NCBI GenBank assembly: GCA_027492035.1
Contig: JAOZFT010000002.1
Span: forward strand, 1-34,231
Source of the DNA: Thermoproteota archaeon
GTDB lineage: Archaea; Korarchaeota; JAOZGF01; JAOZFZ01
Length of the DNA stretch: 34,231 nt
Direction of reading: 5' to 3'
The translations under genes and the position numbers were made by a program. This document shows, piece after piece, positions 15,900 to 24,218 of the stretch. Each line of letters opens with the position of its first letter. Position 1 is the first letter of the stretch. Under the pieces are notes generated by a model. That model was not told the origin of the DNA. It was given only the letters and a program-made list of their open reading frames with translations, and searched no databases.

Positions 15900-16472
15900 A
15901 TGAAAATGTCTGCAACCACATTGAACGAAATAGTTAAATGGAGTAGAATCATTTACGGTAAAGGATACGTCCAAGGGCCCGGGGGCAATATCAGTGTAAG
16001 GGAAGGGGACCAAATTTACATAACAAAACATGGAGTTTCCTTTCAAGATTTAACTCCTGAAGACATAGTACAAGTTCCTTTAAAAAAGAAAAGTGAATTT
16101 GATGGTTCAGCTTCAGTTGAACTCCCCACCCATAGAGAAATTTACAAAGTTACTGGTTCAAAAGCAATTATTCATGTTCATCCAATTTACACTATTGCTT
16201 TATCTTTAAAAACTAAGGAAATTAAACCTTTAGATGTTGAAGGGTTATTCCATTTAGGAGAGGTTCCAGTGGTAGAAGGGTCACCAGGTACATATTTACA
16301 AGCAAAAGCAATTTCAAAGGGTTTAGGAGACAATAAAATAATAGTTGTTCGAAGACATGGAGTTTTCAGCGCAGGTGAAACTTTAAAGGAAGCTTTCGAA
16401 AAAATAGAGGTGCTGGAAGCCTCTGCCAAAATCATTTATTTATGTAAGAACATGGACAAAGGAAACTTTTAA
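15900..16472 (+). CDS. Class II aldolase/adducin family protein (fuculose-phosphate aldolase-like)
   Basis: Zinc-dependent aldolase of 190 residues. The N-terminal GPGGNIS (26-32) binds substrate phosphate. Glu74 in VELPTHREIY is the expected general acid/base. Zinc ligands are His92 and His94 in IHVHP and His153 in RRHGVFSAG. Archaeal members act as L-fuculose- or ribulose-phosphate aldolases and can make or cleave lactaldehyde and DHAP; the exact substrate is not readable. GAAGGAGAG precedes the ATG. It follows deoC and the PRC gene on the same strand, and its stop is 4 nt from the converging ligase gene. Confidence 0.9.
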   Translation: MKMSATTLNEIVKWSRIIYGKGYVQGPGGNISVREGDQIYITKHGVSFQDLTPEDIVQVPLKKKSEFDGSASVELPTHREIYKVTGSKAIIHVHPIYTIALSLKTKEIKPLDVEGLFHLGEVPVVEGSPGTYLQAKAISKGLGDNKIIVVRRHGVFSAGETLKEAFEKIEVLEASAKIIYLCKNMDKGNF

Positions 16473-16476
16473 ACTT

Positions 16477-18201
16477 TCATTTTTTTAACTGCATATTATA
16501 CATTTCAATTATTTCTTTTACTGTGTTGATGTCTTCAGGTCCTTTATCTTCCCTTACCCAACCTATTACGCGTGGAAACCTTAAAGCATAACCCATTTTT
16601 CCTTTCTCCATTCCGCAAGTATGAGTAGGGCTTCTTGTTATTTCATCAGCTTTAACAGTTAATACAGTGAAAGGCTCAACCCACACGTCAGGTTCAATAA
16701 CTGATTCAACTCTTGCAGGTTTAACAATTGATTTTTGTGTGTCAAGTATTTTCCTTAACTTCACCCATTTCTCTTCCGTCAACCCTGAACCTATTTTAGT
16801 TACTGTTTGAAAAACATCCTTTTCTTCATTGTATACAGCACCAAGTAAAGCTCCTATGCCTAACTTAGTCCTTTTCCCTTTACCTTTAAAATATCCCACC
16901 ACAACAATGTCGATGGTGTCAGCCAATTTACCTCTATAACTTCTTTTTAATTTAACCCAGTTAAAGTTTCTGGAACCTGCCTGGTAAGAAGCATCCAGTT
17001 TTTTCGCCACTATCCCCTCAAGTCCTTTCTCTATTCTGTCTTGGAAATACCTCTCAAGTTCTTTAGGGTTATTTGTTATTATTCTGTCAGCTTCCTTTAA
17101 AACATCACCTGGCCCAATTATTTCTTTTAAAGTTTCTGTTCTTTCAAGGTAAGGTTTCTCTAGGTAACTTTCACCGTTAAGGAAAAGTAAATCAAAACAG
17201 AAAAGTTTCAAAGGGTATTCCTCAGCAGCTTCCTTTACACCGTACTTCCTTTTCCTTTGAATAGTTATTTGGAAAGGGTAAAATTCACCAGTTTCTTCAT
17301 TGTAAGCCAATGCTTCACCTTCAAAAATAGTTTCCCCAGCTTTTATTTGCTTCTTTGTCCCTTCAACTATCTCAGGAAGCATGTCAGTTATTTTTTCAAG
17401 TCTTCTAGAGAAAATTTCTACGGTGCCACCTTTTTTGTGAACTTGACACCTGAAACCGTCATATTTTGATTCCACCGCACATTTTCCAAGTTTTTTTATT
17501 ATTTCCTCTGGACTGCTTAATCTTTCAGCTAAAGCAGGCCTTATAGGGTTTCCAGGTTGAATTTTTATTTCTTTAAGTCCTTCAACACCTTTCTCAAAGA
17601 ATTTTTTGGCTACAAGCCCTAAGTCGCAACAAATATTGAATGCTTTTTCAAGTTTATTTTTCACTTCCTTATTTAACCCTTTAGAATATGTTAAAGCCTC
17701 TAAAATAGTGGCTTCCCCTGCTCCAAGCCTCATTCTTCCCTGAACAAACCTAACAATGTATTTAGCCTCTTTAGGTTTAACTTTACTTAATAATTCAGCT
17801 AAAAAGTTAATTTTTCCTTCTACACTACCTGTTCCAACGGTTTCAGCCACTTTTAAAAGATAGTTATATACAGCAATAAATTCTATGTCTCCCTTCCCTT
17901 TTTCACTGAAAAATTTTTCAGCTACAACACCTAAATCTCCAAGTTTTAAGTATTCATCTTTTATTTCTTTAATAGGTAAATTAGAGGCTTTAGCCAGAAC
18001 CAGGAGAAGTGTTTTTTCTCCCAAACCTAAAACAACTCCTTTAAATTGAGGTAGAAGATTTCCTTGGCAGAAATAAACATATTTATCAATGTTACTTTGT
18101 TCAGCTTCAGAAAACATTTGAGCAAGTAAATTAACCATTTCAGAACGTTTACTGGTTGATTCAATTTTTTCCAAGTAAGAAACAAAGTTTGAGAAACGCA
18201 A
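16477..18201 (-). CDS. lig: ATP-dependent DNA ligase
   Basis: Replicative-type archaeal DNA ligase, 574 residues, close to the usual length. It has the N-terminal DNA-binding domain (about 1-220), then the nucleotidyl-transfer core with motif I ESKYDGFR (adenylated Lys246), motif III around FEGEALAYNEETGEFYPF, motif IV in EGIVAKKLDA and motif V in WVKLKR. The OB domain starts near DIVVVGYFKGKG. The C-terminal helix of archaeal and eukaryotic Lig1 proteins is present, with RFPRVIGWVREDKGPEDI. TTG start. Convergent with the class II aldolase gene, with only 4 nt between the stops. Confidence 0.95.
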   Translation of the reverse strand: MRFSNFVSYLEKIESTSKRSEMVNLLAQMFSEAEQSNIDKYVYFCQGNLLPQFKGVVLGLGEKTLLLVLAKASNLPIKEIKDEYLKLGDLGVVAEKFFSEKGKGDIEFIAVYNYLLKVAETVGTGSVEGKINFLAELLSKVKPKEAKYIVRFVQGRMRLGAGEATILEALTYSKGLNKEVKNKLEKAFNICCDLGLVAKKFFEKGVEGLKEIKIQPGNPIRPALAERLSSPEEIIKKLGKCAVESKYDGFRCQVHKKGGTVEIFSRRLEKITDMLPEIVEGTKKQIKAGETIFEGEALAYNEETGEFYPFQITIQRKRKYGVKEAAEEYPLKLFCFDLLFLNGESYLEKPYLERTETLKEIIGPGDVLKEADRIITNNPKELERYFQDRIEKGLEGIVAKKLDASYQAGSRNFNWVKLKRSYRGKLADTIDIVVVGYFKGKGKRTKLGIGALLGAVYNEEKDVFQTVTKIGSGLTEEKWVKLRKILDTQKSIVKPARVESVIEPDVWVEPFTVLTVKADEITRSPTHTCGMEKGKMGYALRFPRVIGWVREDKGPEDINTVKEIIEMYNMQLKK

Positions 18202-18404
18202 AAAAGAAACCCCCCGAAAAAGATAACTAATGTTTTTAAATGTTTCATTAAAAACTTAAAAAGTCTTTTCAAAAACTGCTCCTTCCTCCACATTTAAGCT
18301 TCACAATTTTTCTTTTCAAACAACAAGAACTTTAAGAAACTTTACTTTCTCTCCTTTCAAAGACTTAAAAAATACTTATTCTTGCAAAAGAAACAGTGGA
18401 AAAG

Positions 18405-19268
18405 TTAAGAAATTAATTTTAAATTTCTATTTATGATCAAAAACAAACTCGCTACTATTATTAGGATGCCTCCTGCAACAGTTTGAGTTGGAGGTATTTC
18501 TGAAAAGAAAATAAAGGCGTAAAAAATTGCACTTAAAGGATCTAGGTAACTTAATAAACTTGCTGTTGAGGCTTCAACAGTTTTTAAGCCTTTAAAGTAA
18601 AGGGAGAGAGCAAGAGCTGTATGGATTAAACCCATTGTCACCACCGCAGCTAAACCCTCCCTTGTGTAACTTGCTTTATTAACAAAAAAGAAGGGAAGCA
18701 GAATCAAAGCTGAAATGGATACCTGGTAAAAAGTAAGTACGTCTTCAGGTATTTCTTTCAAGTACCTCCCAAGAATTGTTAAAAAAGCATAAAAAAACGC
18801 AGCCAATAAACCGAAGAGTACACCGATAAAGTCTTTACTTGTAAAAGAAAAATTGTTCCCTGAAGCAATTAATGTTACACCAGAAACAGCTAATATTAAA
18901 GAAAATAAAACCTGCAACTTTAGTTTTTCTTTCAGTAGGAAAGGAGAAAGAGCAACCACTATAACTGGGGCAGTGTAATAACTAAGAATAGCATTCGCAA
19001 TAGAAGTTATCAAAACTGCCTTAAACAAGAAAACCCAATTTAAAGCCAAGCATAAACTTATCAGGAAAACAAAACCCTTCTTTTCTTGAATTTTTAATGA
19101 ATTAAACCCTTTCTTAAAAAGTATAATTGGAAATAATGAAACTGAAGCAACTAAAACTCTAAAGAAAACTATGAGAGTGGAAGGTAAGCCTGTCCATCTC
19201 GCAAAAATTGTGACACTTCCCCAAATCAGCATAGAAACAATTATTAGAAACATTCCTCCCCCTTTCAT
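18405..19268 (-). CDS. EamA/DMT-family transporter
   Basis: A 287-residue membrane protein with ten hydrophobic segments arranged as two EamA repeats of about five each; the second begins near FIGVLFGLLAAFFYAF. The family moves metabolites such as amino acids, nucleotide sugars or triose phosphates, and the substrate is not readable here. The first ATG (19268) has no clear ribosome site, while the sixth codon (also ATG) directly follows GGGGGAGG, so the protein may begin five residues later. Unlinked to its neighbours apart from lying upstream of the ligase gene on the same strand. Confidence 0.85.
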   Translation of the reverse strand: MKGGGMFLIIVSMLIWGSVTIFARWTGLPSTLIVFFRVLVASVSLFPIILFKKGFNSLKIQEKKGFVFLISLCLALNWVFLFKAVLITSIANAILSYYTAPVIVVALSPFLLKEKLKLQVLFSLILAVSGVTLIASGNNFSFTSKDFIGVLFGLLAAFFYAFLTILGRYLKEIPEDVLTFYQVSISALILLPFFFVNKASYTREGLAAVVTMGLIHTALALSLYFKGLKTVEASTASLLSYLDPLSAIFYAFIFFSEIPPTQTVAGGILIIVASLFLIINRNLKLIS

Positions 19269-19470
19269 TCATTAACAACCCTAAAGTTTTTACTTTTCCA
19301 CGAAACAAAAACCCAATTCAAAAATTTATTTTCTTCTAAAATCTAAAACCGTTTGAACTTTCCTATTATTGTTTGCTTATCGAAAAACTTTTTATAAGTT
19401 CTTTATATGCTTTCACAATATCCCATGAACCGTCAAAAAAAAGTGAATTAGTTAATGGAGGTTAAATGAA

Positions 19471-20346
19471 TTGAAAATCACCGTTACTGGCGGTAAAGGG
19501 GGAACAGGTAAATCTACAGTAGCTGTTAACTTAGCGGTTGAACTAAGTAAAAAGTTTAAGCTTGTTTTAGCCGATTTAGATGTTGAAGCCCCAAATGACC
19601 ACATCCTTCTCTCTAAAAAGCTGCAAAACATAGAAAGGGTACATATTATGCACCCTTTAATTGACAGAGAAAAATGTTTAAAATGTGGCTTATGCGTAGA
19701 AGTTTGTGAAGAACATGCATTGTTTAAAATGGCTGACGGTTCACCTTTTCTCTTACCTAATCTCTGTTCAGGCTGCAAAACATGCCTATTAGCTTGTCCA
19801 CTAAAGGCAATAAAAGAAGGCAAAAAATTAGTTGGTAACACATACAAAACAGAAATATTTTTTAACGGTTTCGGTTTTGAATTGGTTACCGGTGTTTTGA
19901 AAGAGGGTGAAGAGAAAGCTTATCCTGTGGTTTTAGCTGCTAGAGAAAGGGCTATTAACTTAAATAAAGAAATTTTAATAGTGGATACATCAGCCGGTAC
20001 AGGTAACACAGTAGCTGCTGCAATGGAAGACTCAGACTTAGTTATTGCCGTAACTGAACCGACACCGTTAGGACTTCATGATTTAAAGTTAATACTTCAA
20101 TTAACTGAAAAAATGGGTTACAGAAAAACAATTTTCTTGAACAGGTCAACTTTAGGAGTAAAAGAAGAAGTTAAGAAAATAGCTATAGAACATGAAACCA
20201 AAATAATAGCTGAAATGCCTTACAGTAAAGAAATATTACATTCCTACATTGAAGGAGTACCTATAACTGTCAAAAAACCTGAATCAAAAGAAGCAGAAAT
20301 TTTCAGGGAGCTTGCTAAAAAAATAATAAAGAAAATAGATGAATAA
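19471..20346 (+). CDS. MinD-superfamily ATPase with inserted ferredoxin domain (first of two)
   Basis: P-loop ATPase of the MinD/Mrp (NBP35-like) group carrying a 2x[4Fe-4S] ferredoxin insert, 291 residues. The deviant Walker A is GGKGGTGKST (7-16), with the second signature lysine at position 9. The ADLDVEAPNDH segment follows. The ferredoxin insert (about 66-115) has CLKCGLCVEVC and CSGCKTCLLACP; the first set lacks the usual Pro after the last Cys. The Walker B region is ILIVDTSAGTGNTV. Such proteins occur as tandem pairs in anaerobes and are thought to carry or insert Fe-S or other metal clusters. TTG start with GGAGGT 8 nt upstream. The partner gene starts 2 nt after its stop. Confidence 0.92.
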   Translation: MKITVTGGKGGTGKSTVAVNLAVELSKKFKLVLADLDVEAPNDHILLSKKLQNIERVHIMHPLIDREKCLKCGLCVEVCEEHALFKMADGSPFLLPNLCSGCKTCLLACPLKAIKEGKKLVGNTYKTEIFFNGFGFELVTGVLKEGEEKAYPVVLAARERAINLNKEILIVDTSAGTGNTVAAAMEDSDLVIAVTEPTPLGLHDLKLILQLTEKMGYRKTIFLNRSTLGVKEEVKKIAIEHETKIIAEMPYSKEILHSYIEGVPITVKKPESKEAEIFRELAKKIIKKIDE

Positions 20347-20348
20347 AA

Positions 20349-21236
20349 ATGCAAATAGTTATCGCAAGTGGTAAAGGGGGAGTAGGGAAATCAATATTCA
20401 CCTCCTCCCTAATATATTTTCTGAAAGATAAATTTAAACTAGTAGCTGTTGACGCTGATGCTGAAGCGCCTAACCTCCACTTAATCTTTAACGTGGACAA
20501 CTGGCTGGAAGAAAAGAGTTTAACAGGGGGGAAAATAGCTGAAATAAACAGTGAAAAATGCATAAACTGCAGTTTGTGCATAAAAAACTGCACCTACAAA
20601 GCAGTGAAAAAATTAAGTAATAAAGAAAAACCTGTAGTGAATAAATTAATTTGTGAAGGCTGTGGAGCATGCAAAATAGTATGTCCAGTAAAAGCTGTAA
20701 CTCTTAAAGAAGCTAAGTCAGGAACTATAAGAAAAACAGTTACAACATACGGTTTCCCTTTAATTTCAGCCCAGCTTGATGTTGGAAGACCTAACTCTGG
20801 AAAACTTGTAACTGAAGAAAAAAAATGGGCAAAAGAAACAGCTGACGAAAAAACCCATATTCTCGTTGACTCAGCAGCAGGAATAGGTTGCCAAGTTATT
20901 GCTTCAGTTTCAGGGGCAGACTTAGCGATTTTAGTGGCTGAACCGACAAAATCAAGTTTACATGATTTAAAAAGGGTTCACAAAGTCGTAGAACACTTCA
21001 AAATACCTTCCCTTTTTGTAGTAAATAAATATAACCTAAACCCTAGCTTTAAAGGAGTAGAAAAGTATGCCGAAGAGAAAAAATCAAAAATTTTAGGTAA
21101 AATCCCCTACGACGCAAAAGTTCCTCAATCAATAATCTTAAGGAGGCCTCTTCCAGAAGTTTTCCCAGAAACAGAAGCAAGTAAAGTAATTAAAGAAATA
21201 GGGAAAAAAATAGAGTGCATACTTAAGGAAGAGTAA
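20349..21236 (+). CDS. MinD-superfamily ATPase with inserted ferredoxin domain (second of two)
   Basis: Paralogue of the preceding gene, 295 residues. Walker A SGKGGVGKS (6-14), then DADAEAPNLH. The ferredoxin insert has CINCSLCIKNC and CEGCGACKIVCP. The core aspartate lies in ILVDSAAGIGCQV; the extra Cys in this segment is absent from the first copy. The pair probably works as a heterodimer, since MinD-type ATPases dimerise across the nucleotide and the signature lysines act in trans. It is translated with the first gene (2-nt gap) and converges on the sulfur operon, whose last gene ends 42 nt away. Confidence 0.92.
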   Translation: MQIVIASGKGGVGKSIFTSSLIYFLKDKFKLVAVDADAEAPNLHLIFNVDNWLEEKSLTGGKIAEINSEKCINCSLCIKNCTYKAVKKLSNKEKPVVNKLICEGCGACKIVCPVKAVTLKEAKSGTIRKTVTTYGFPLISAQLDVGRPNSGKLVTEEKKWAKETADEKTHILVDSAAGIGCQVIASVSGADLAILVAEPTKSSLHDLKRVHKVVEHFKIPSLFVVNKYNLNPSFKGVEKYAEEKKSKILGKIPYDAKVPQSIILRRPLPEVFPETEASKVIKEIGKKIECILKEE

Positions 21237-21278
21237 AAAAAGAAGGAAAAAGAAGTAAAAGATGCACTAAGGAAGTTT

Positions 21279-21635
21279 TTAAGAAAAATTACTTTTTAAA
21301 GCTTTTCCAAGGGACCTTAGAAGAGCTATTACAAACCCTAATCCTCTTTTAACGTCAGGGTCTCTAAGTTCACCTAAAAGCCCGAAAACACCTACTTCCT
21401 TCGGTTCTTTAGGTACTTCACCTAATGACTTAAGCAAGGTGTCAACGTTATCCAAAAGTTTCAATGTTCCTTTATTGAGTATTAATGAACTTAATCCACC
21501 TATTACTTCAGGCTCCAATAAATGGTTTAAAGTGTCAAGTATACCCATTTCATTCAATTTCATCAAGAAACACAAAGTTTTCTTGAGAGCATCCGTTTCA
21601 TTTTCACTTAATTCTTCCAGAACTTTGCTAGCCAC
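21279..21635 (-). CDS. DUF1641 protein
   Basis: Small helical protein of the DUF1641 family: LNEMGILDTLNHLLEPEVIG, then LILNKGTLKLLDNVDTLLKSLG, and the family's end motif LRDPDVKRGLGFVIALLRSLG. An open frame extends upstream to 21749, inside the SQR gene. I chose the GTG at 21635 (118 residues) because GGAGGT lies 7 nt upstream and it sits 22 nt after the SQR stop. DUF1641 genes usually neighbour sulfide:quinone oxidoreductase or formate-dehydrogenase-like genes; the molecular role is unknown, and a partner or membrane-docking role for SQR is inference. Confidence 0.85.
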   Translation of the reverse strand: MASKVLEELSENETDALKKTLCFLMKLNEMGILDTLNHLLEPEVIGGLSSLILNKGTLKLLDNVDTLLKSLGEVPKEPKEVGVFGLLGELRDPDVKRGLGFVIALLRSLGKALKSNFS

Positions 21636-21657
21636 TCTATTTACCTCCACTTCGCTG

Positions 21658-22836
21658 TTACCATCCTTCCTTACCAAGTACTTCAGGGTTGGTGGCTTCA
21701 AAATAAGCTTTAAATATTGGCTCCCATAGTTCTGGGTAACGGATTGCATCCCAATAAGTGGCTACAAATAAATCCTCCATTAAACGTTTAAATTTAGACA
21801 GCTTAACAGGGACAGGCGGGTGGTCGTAGTCACTTATGATAAAAAGACCTGTGCCATTAGTCAATAGGGGACAGTTAGTTCTTCCACTATATTTTGCGTC
21901 GAAACCCTGTAGTCGAGACGCGACAGTTTCAGCTTGGAGATGTGCAGTGACACCGCTTTTAGATGTGGGAGCGTTTGTGCAGTCTCCTATTGCGTAAGCA
22001 TCATCAAACCCTTCAACTTTACTGGTGTATTTGTCAATTTTTATGTAGTTGCTGTCATCCTTAACTTCTGCAGGTTTAACCTCGTACTCTGGGCCTTCAT
22101 GGATAGGGATAACAACTGCAACTTCGTAATTAATTTCTTCTCCTTCTACACTAAATATTTTCTTGTTTTTAGTGTCTATGCTATCTACAGTAAAGAAGGT
22201 GTGGACTTCTATCCCTTCCTTTCTCAATTCAGGTTCAATTATGTCGCTTATAACTTTTGAAGAATAGGCATGGGGGAAAGGCAGGGCTAGAATTACTTTA
22301 ACTTTTTCCTTCAACCCCCTTTTAGCGAAGAATTTACTTGAAAGAAAGGCCCCCTTCTGAGGAGCTGGTGGACACATATAAATTGGGTCAGCTACTGCAA
22401 TTACAAAGTTTCCTTCTTTCATGCCCATTAAAGTATTGTGAAGTTTAGCTGCGTTTTCAGGTCCGCTGTAATAGTCCCCGAATTTGTTTAATAACTCAGT
22501 GTTTCCAGATATTGCATCATAGTCTAGATGAGCACCAGTAGCTATTGCTACATAGTCGTATTCGATTTCTTTCCCTTTAGTTTTAATTTTTCGTTCATTT
22601 AAATCTAAACTTATAATTTCATCATGGAGAAACTTAATGTGTGGTTTAAGTAATTCCTTAAGCGGCTTCATGTATCTTTCTTTTTTATGACCCATGAAGG
22701 CTATAAATAAGTTTCCAGGTAAGAAAACATGGTTTTCCTTTTTATCAATAACTGTTACATCGAATTCGTCCTTGGGAAGTAAATTAGCAAGTATTGCTCC
22801 TCCGCCGCCTCCTCCAAGAATTACTACTTTCTTCAT
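21658..22836 (-). CDS. Sulfide:quinone oxidoreductase-like flavoprotein
   Basis: FAD-dependent oxidoreductase of the SQR/FCSD group, 392 residues. The FAD-binding loop is VVILGGGGGGAILAN (4-18), the ATG motif is IATGAHLD (98-105), and the second FAD contact is DAYAIGDCTNAP (279-290). Two cysteines fit the redox-active pair: Cys155 in YMCPPAPQKGAF and Cys322 in TNCPLLTNG. The third cysteine of classic bacterial SQR (near residue 128) is absent; position 125-126 is Gly-Pro. Cys286 next to the FAD motif is extra. It probably oxidises sulfide or a persulfide and passes electrons to a membrane quinone or another acceptor. Third gene of the dsrE-tusA-sqr-DUF1641 operon. Confidence 0.88.
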   Translation of the reverse strand: MKKVVILGGGGGGAILANLLPKDEFDVTVIDKKENHVFLPGNLFIAFMGHKKERYMKPLKELLKPHIKFLHDEIISLDLNERKIKTKGKEIEYDYVAIATGAHLDYDAISGNTELLNKFGDYYSGPENAAKLHNTLMGMKEGNFVIAVADPIYMCPPAPQKGAFLSSKFFAKRGLKEKVKVILALPFPHAYSSKVISDIIEPELRKEGIEVHTFFTVDSIDTKNKKIFSVEGEEINYEVAVVIPIHEGPEYEVKPAEVKDDSNYIKIDKYTSKVEGFDDAYAIGDCTNAPTSKSGVTAHLQAETVASRLQGFDAKYSGRTNCPLLTNGTGLFIISDYDHPPVPVKLSKFKRLMEDLFVATYWDAIRYPELWEPIFKAYFEATNPEVLGKEGW

Positions 22837-22885
22837 TTATACCGCCCAGCTTATTTTTGGAAAAAGAAGAAAAAAGAAGGAGAAC

Positions 22886-23122
22886 TTAAGTTTTCTTAGC
22901 TGTTACTTTTATTGATGCTTTAATATAGTCTTTTTCTTCCGTTAATTCTGTTAATTCATTACCTGTCCTTTTAACCCATGCTTGAACATCTGGCTTAAAT
23001 CCAGGGTCTGTAGCTAATACTTCTAGAATGTCGCCATTCTTGGCTTTACGGTAAGCTTTAGTTAAGGCTGAAATAGGCCCAGGGCAAGCCATACCTCTTG
23101 CGTCAACTCTAATTACAGCCAT
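22886..23122 (-). CDS. tusA: TusA-family sulfur carrier
   Basis: A 78-residue sulfurtransferase with the CPxP motif: Cys13-Pro-Gly-Pro in ARGMACPGPI, opening a helix. The remainder is the two-layer TusA fold (GDILEVLATDPGFKPDVQAWVKRTGNEL). TusA carries a persulfide between desulfurases, rhodaneses, DsrE proteins and acceptors. It lies 16 nt after the DsrE gene and 49 nt before the SQR gene, so the operon forms a ready-made sulfur relay. Confidence 0.92.
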   Translation of the reverse strand: MAVIRVDARGMACPGPISALTKAYRKAKNGDILEVLATDPGFKPDVQAWVKRTGNELTELTEEKDYIKASIKVTAKKT

Positions 23123-23138
23123 TTTGCTTCACCGCTTT

Positions 23139-23558
23139 TTAAATGAAGATTATTTCATAGTCAGCAGTTTCCTGCATGAAAAATGTGGCTCCGACGACGT
23201 CATCCACAATAGGGTCCATATCCCCTTTTTCGACGCCCACTACTCCAGCCATTAAGGAACAGACGTAAACTTTTACGTCACCTACTTCTTTAGCTTCCTT
23301 TAACATATCGTACCAAGAAGGGGCCTTCATTTTCTCTAACCCTTTATGAACAGCGGGAACCATGTCTTCAAATTCCTTTGGAAATCTTGGCTCTGGCTTA
23401 TTTTTTGTGAAGTAGGGCAGTGCAAAACCTGTCACGAATACACGGACAGGCACTCCGAGGTTAGCAGCTGTTTGAGTTAATACTCCCAACGGGATAAAAC
23501 AATCTGCGGTTCCGGAAAACATAACTATACCTAATCCCTTCGCCATGTTGTTCACCAT
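23139..23558 (-). CDS. DsrE-family sulfur relay protein
   Basis: A 139-residue DsrE/DsrF-like protein. The N-terminal strand and loop read GIVMFSGTADCFIPLGVL, and the conserved cysteine of the family is Cys100 in VYVCSLMAGVVGVEKGD; Cys20 is an extra one. DsrE proteins accept persulfide sulfur from TusA. First gene of the operon. ATG codons occur at residues 1 and 5; GGTGA lies 6 nt before the second one (start at 23546), so the shorter product may be the real one. The upstream TATA-like box would allow either a leaderless message at 23558 or a 12-nt leader. Confidence 0.88.
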   Translation of the reverse strand: MVNNMAKGLGIVMFSGTADCFIPLGVLTQTAANLGVPVRVFVTGFALPYFTKNKPEPRFPKEFEDMVPAVHKGLEKMKAPSWYDMLKEAKEVGDVKVYVCSLMAGVVGVEKGDMDPIVDDVVGATFFMQETADYEIIFI

Positions 23559-23577
23559 TTTTAAAGGTTTTAGATAT

Positions 23578-23590
23578 TCCTATATAAAAT
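23578..23590 (-). promoter_or_regulatory. TATA element of the sulfur operon
   Basis: On the minus strand TTTTATATAGG lies 20-32 nt upstream of the first possible start of the DsrE gene. The 299-bp gap up to 23857 also carries the promoter for the divergent MIP18 gene, probably in the AT-rich sequence near 23800-23835. I saw no repeated operator in the gap. Confidence 0.45.
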
Positions 23591-23857
23591 TTTTGCTTTT
23601 AAACTTTTCTTGTAGAAATAATTTTCAATCTATAATTCAATTCCTTTTTTTAGATTCATTTTTTAACCTAGTAAGAAAATTAAAAAGCTATATAAAACGT
23701 TCCCCTATTATTACTTAACAATTCTAGCTTTGATCAGGTAAATTACCAATGTTACATAGACTTATCGGAAATAGAAAAAGTAAATAAAAGAAAGGGTTAA
23801 TGTAAAAAATTTAAAAGGTTAAGTTTTAAATTTACTGAGTCGAAACCGGAAATAAGG

Positions 23858-24172
23858 ATGAGTGATAAAATGGTAAATAAAAAAGATGTTTTTGAAGCTT
23901 TAAGAGAAGTCAAGGACCCAGAAATAGGGTTAGATGTAGTAAGTCTAGGTTTAATTTATAAAGTGGAAGTGAAAGATAGCTCAGTGTATATTTTAATGAC
24001 GATGACGACACCTGCTTGTCCTTTAACATGGGCACTTCTGAAAGAAGTGGAGGAGAAAGTTAAACAGATAAAGGATGTAGAAAAAGTGAAGGTTGATTTA
24101 ACGTTTAATCCTCCATGGACCCCGGATATGATGTCTGATGAAGCAAAAAAAAGATTAGGTTTCCAGCATTGA
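23858..24172 (+). CDS. MIP18/DUF59-family Fe-S assembly protein
   Basis: A 104-residue DUF59 domain (PaaD/SufT/MIP18 family): VFEALREVKDPEIGLDVVSLGLIY, then MTMTTPACPLTWALLKEV, where the cysteine in TPACP is the conserved reactive one, and a VKVDLTFNPPWTPDMMSDEAK end. Members help insert Fe-S clusters into target proteins and work with MinD/Mrp-type ATPases such as the two encoded at 19.5-21.2 kb. Starts at residue 1 or 5 are both possible. Divergent from the sulfur operon. Confidence 0.9.
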   Translation: MSDKMVNKKDVFEALREVKDPEIGLDVVSLGLIYKVEVKDSSVYILMTMTTPACPLTWALLKEVEEKVKQIKDVEKVKVDLTFNPPWTPDMMSDEAKKRLGFQH

Positions 24173-24218
24173 TTTCTTAAAGGGTTAAAGAAGTAAAGCT
24201 GTTAAAAAAGCTGTTTAT

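Noticed and set aside
19452-19847. 131-codon frame on the minus strand
   Set aside because: Antisense to Walker A and the ferredoxin insert of the first MinD-type ATPase.
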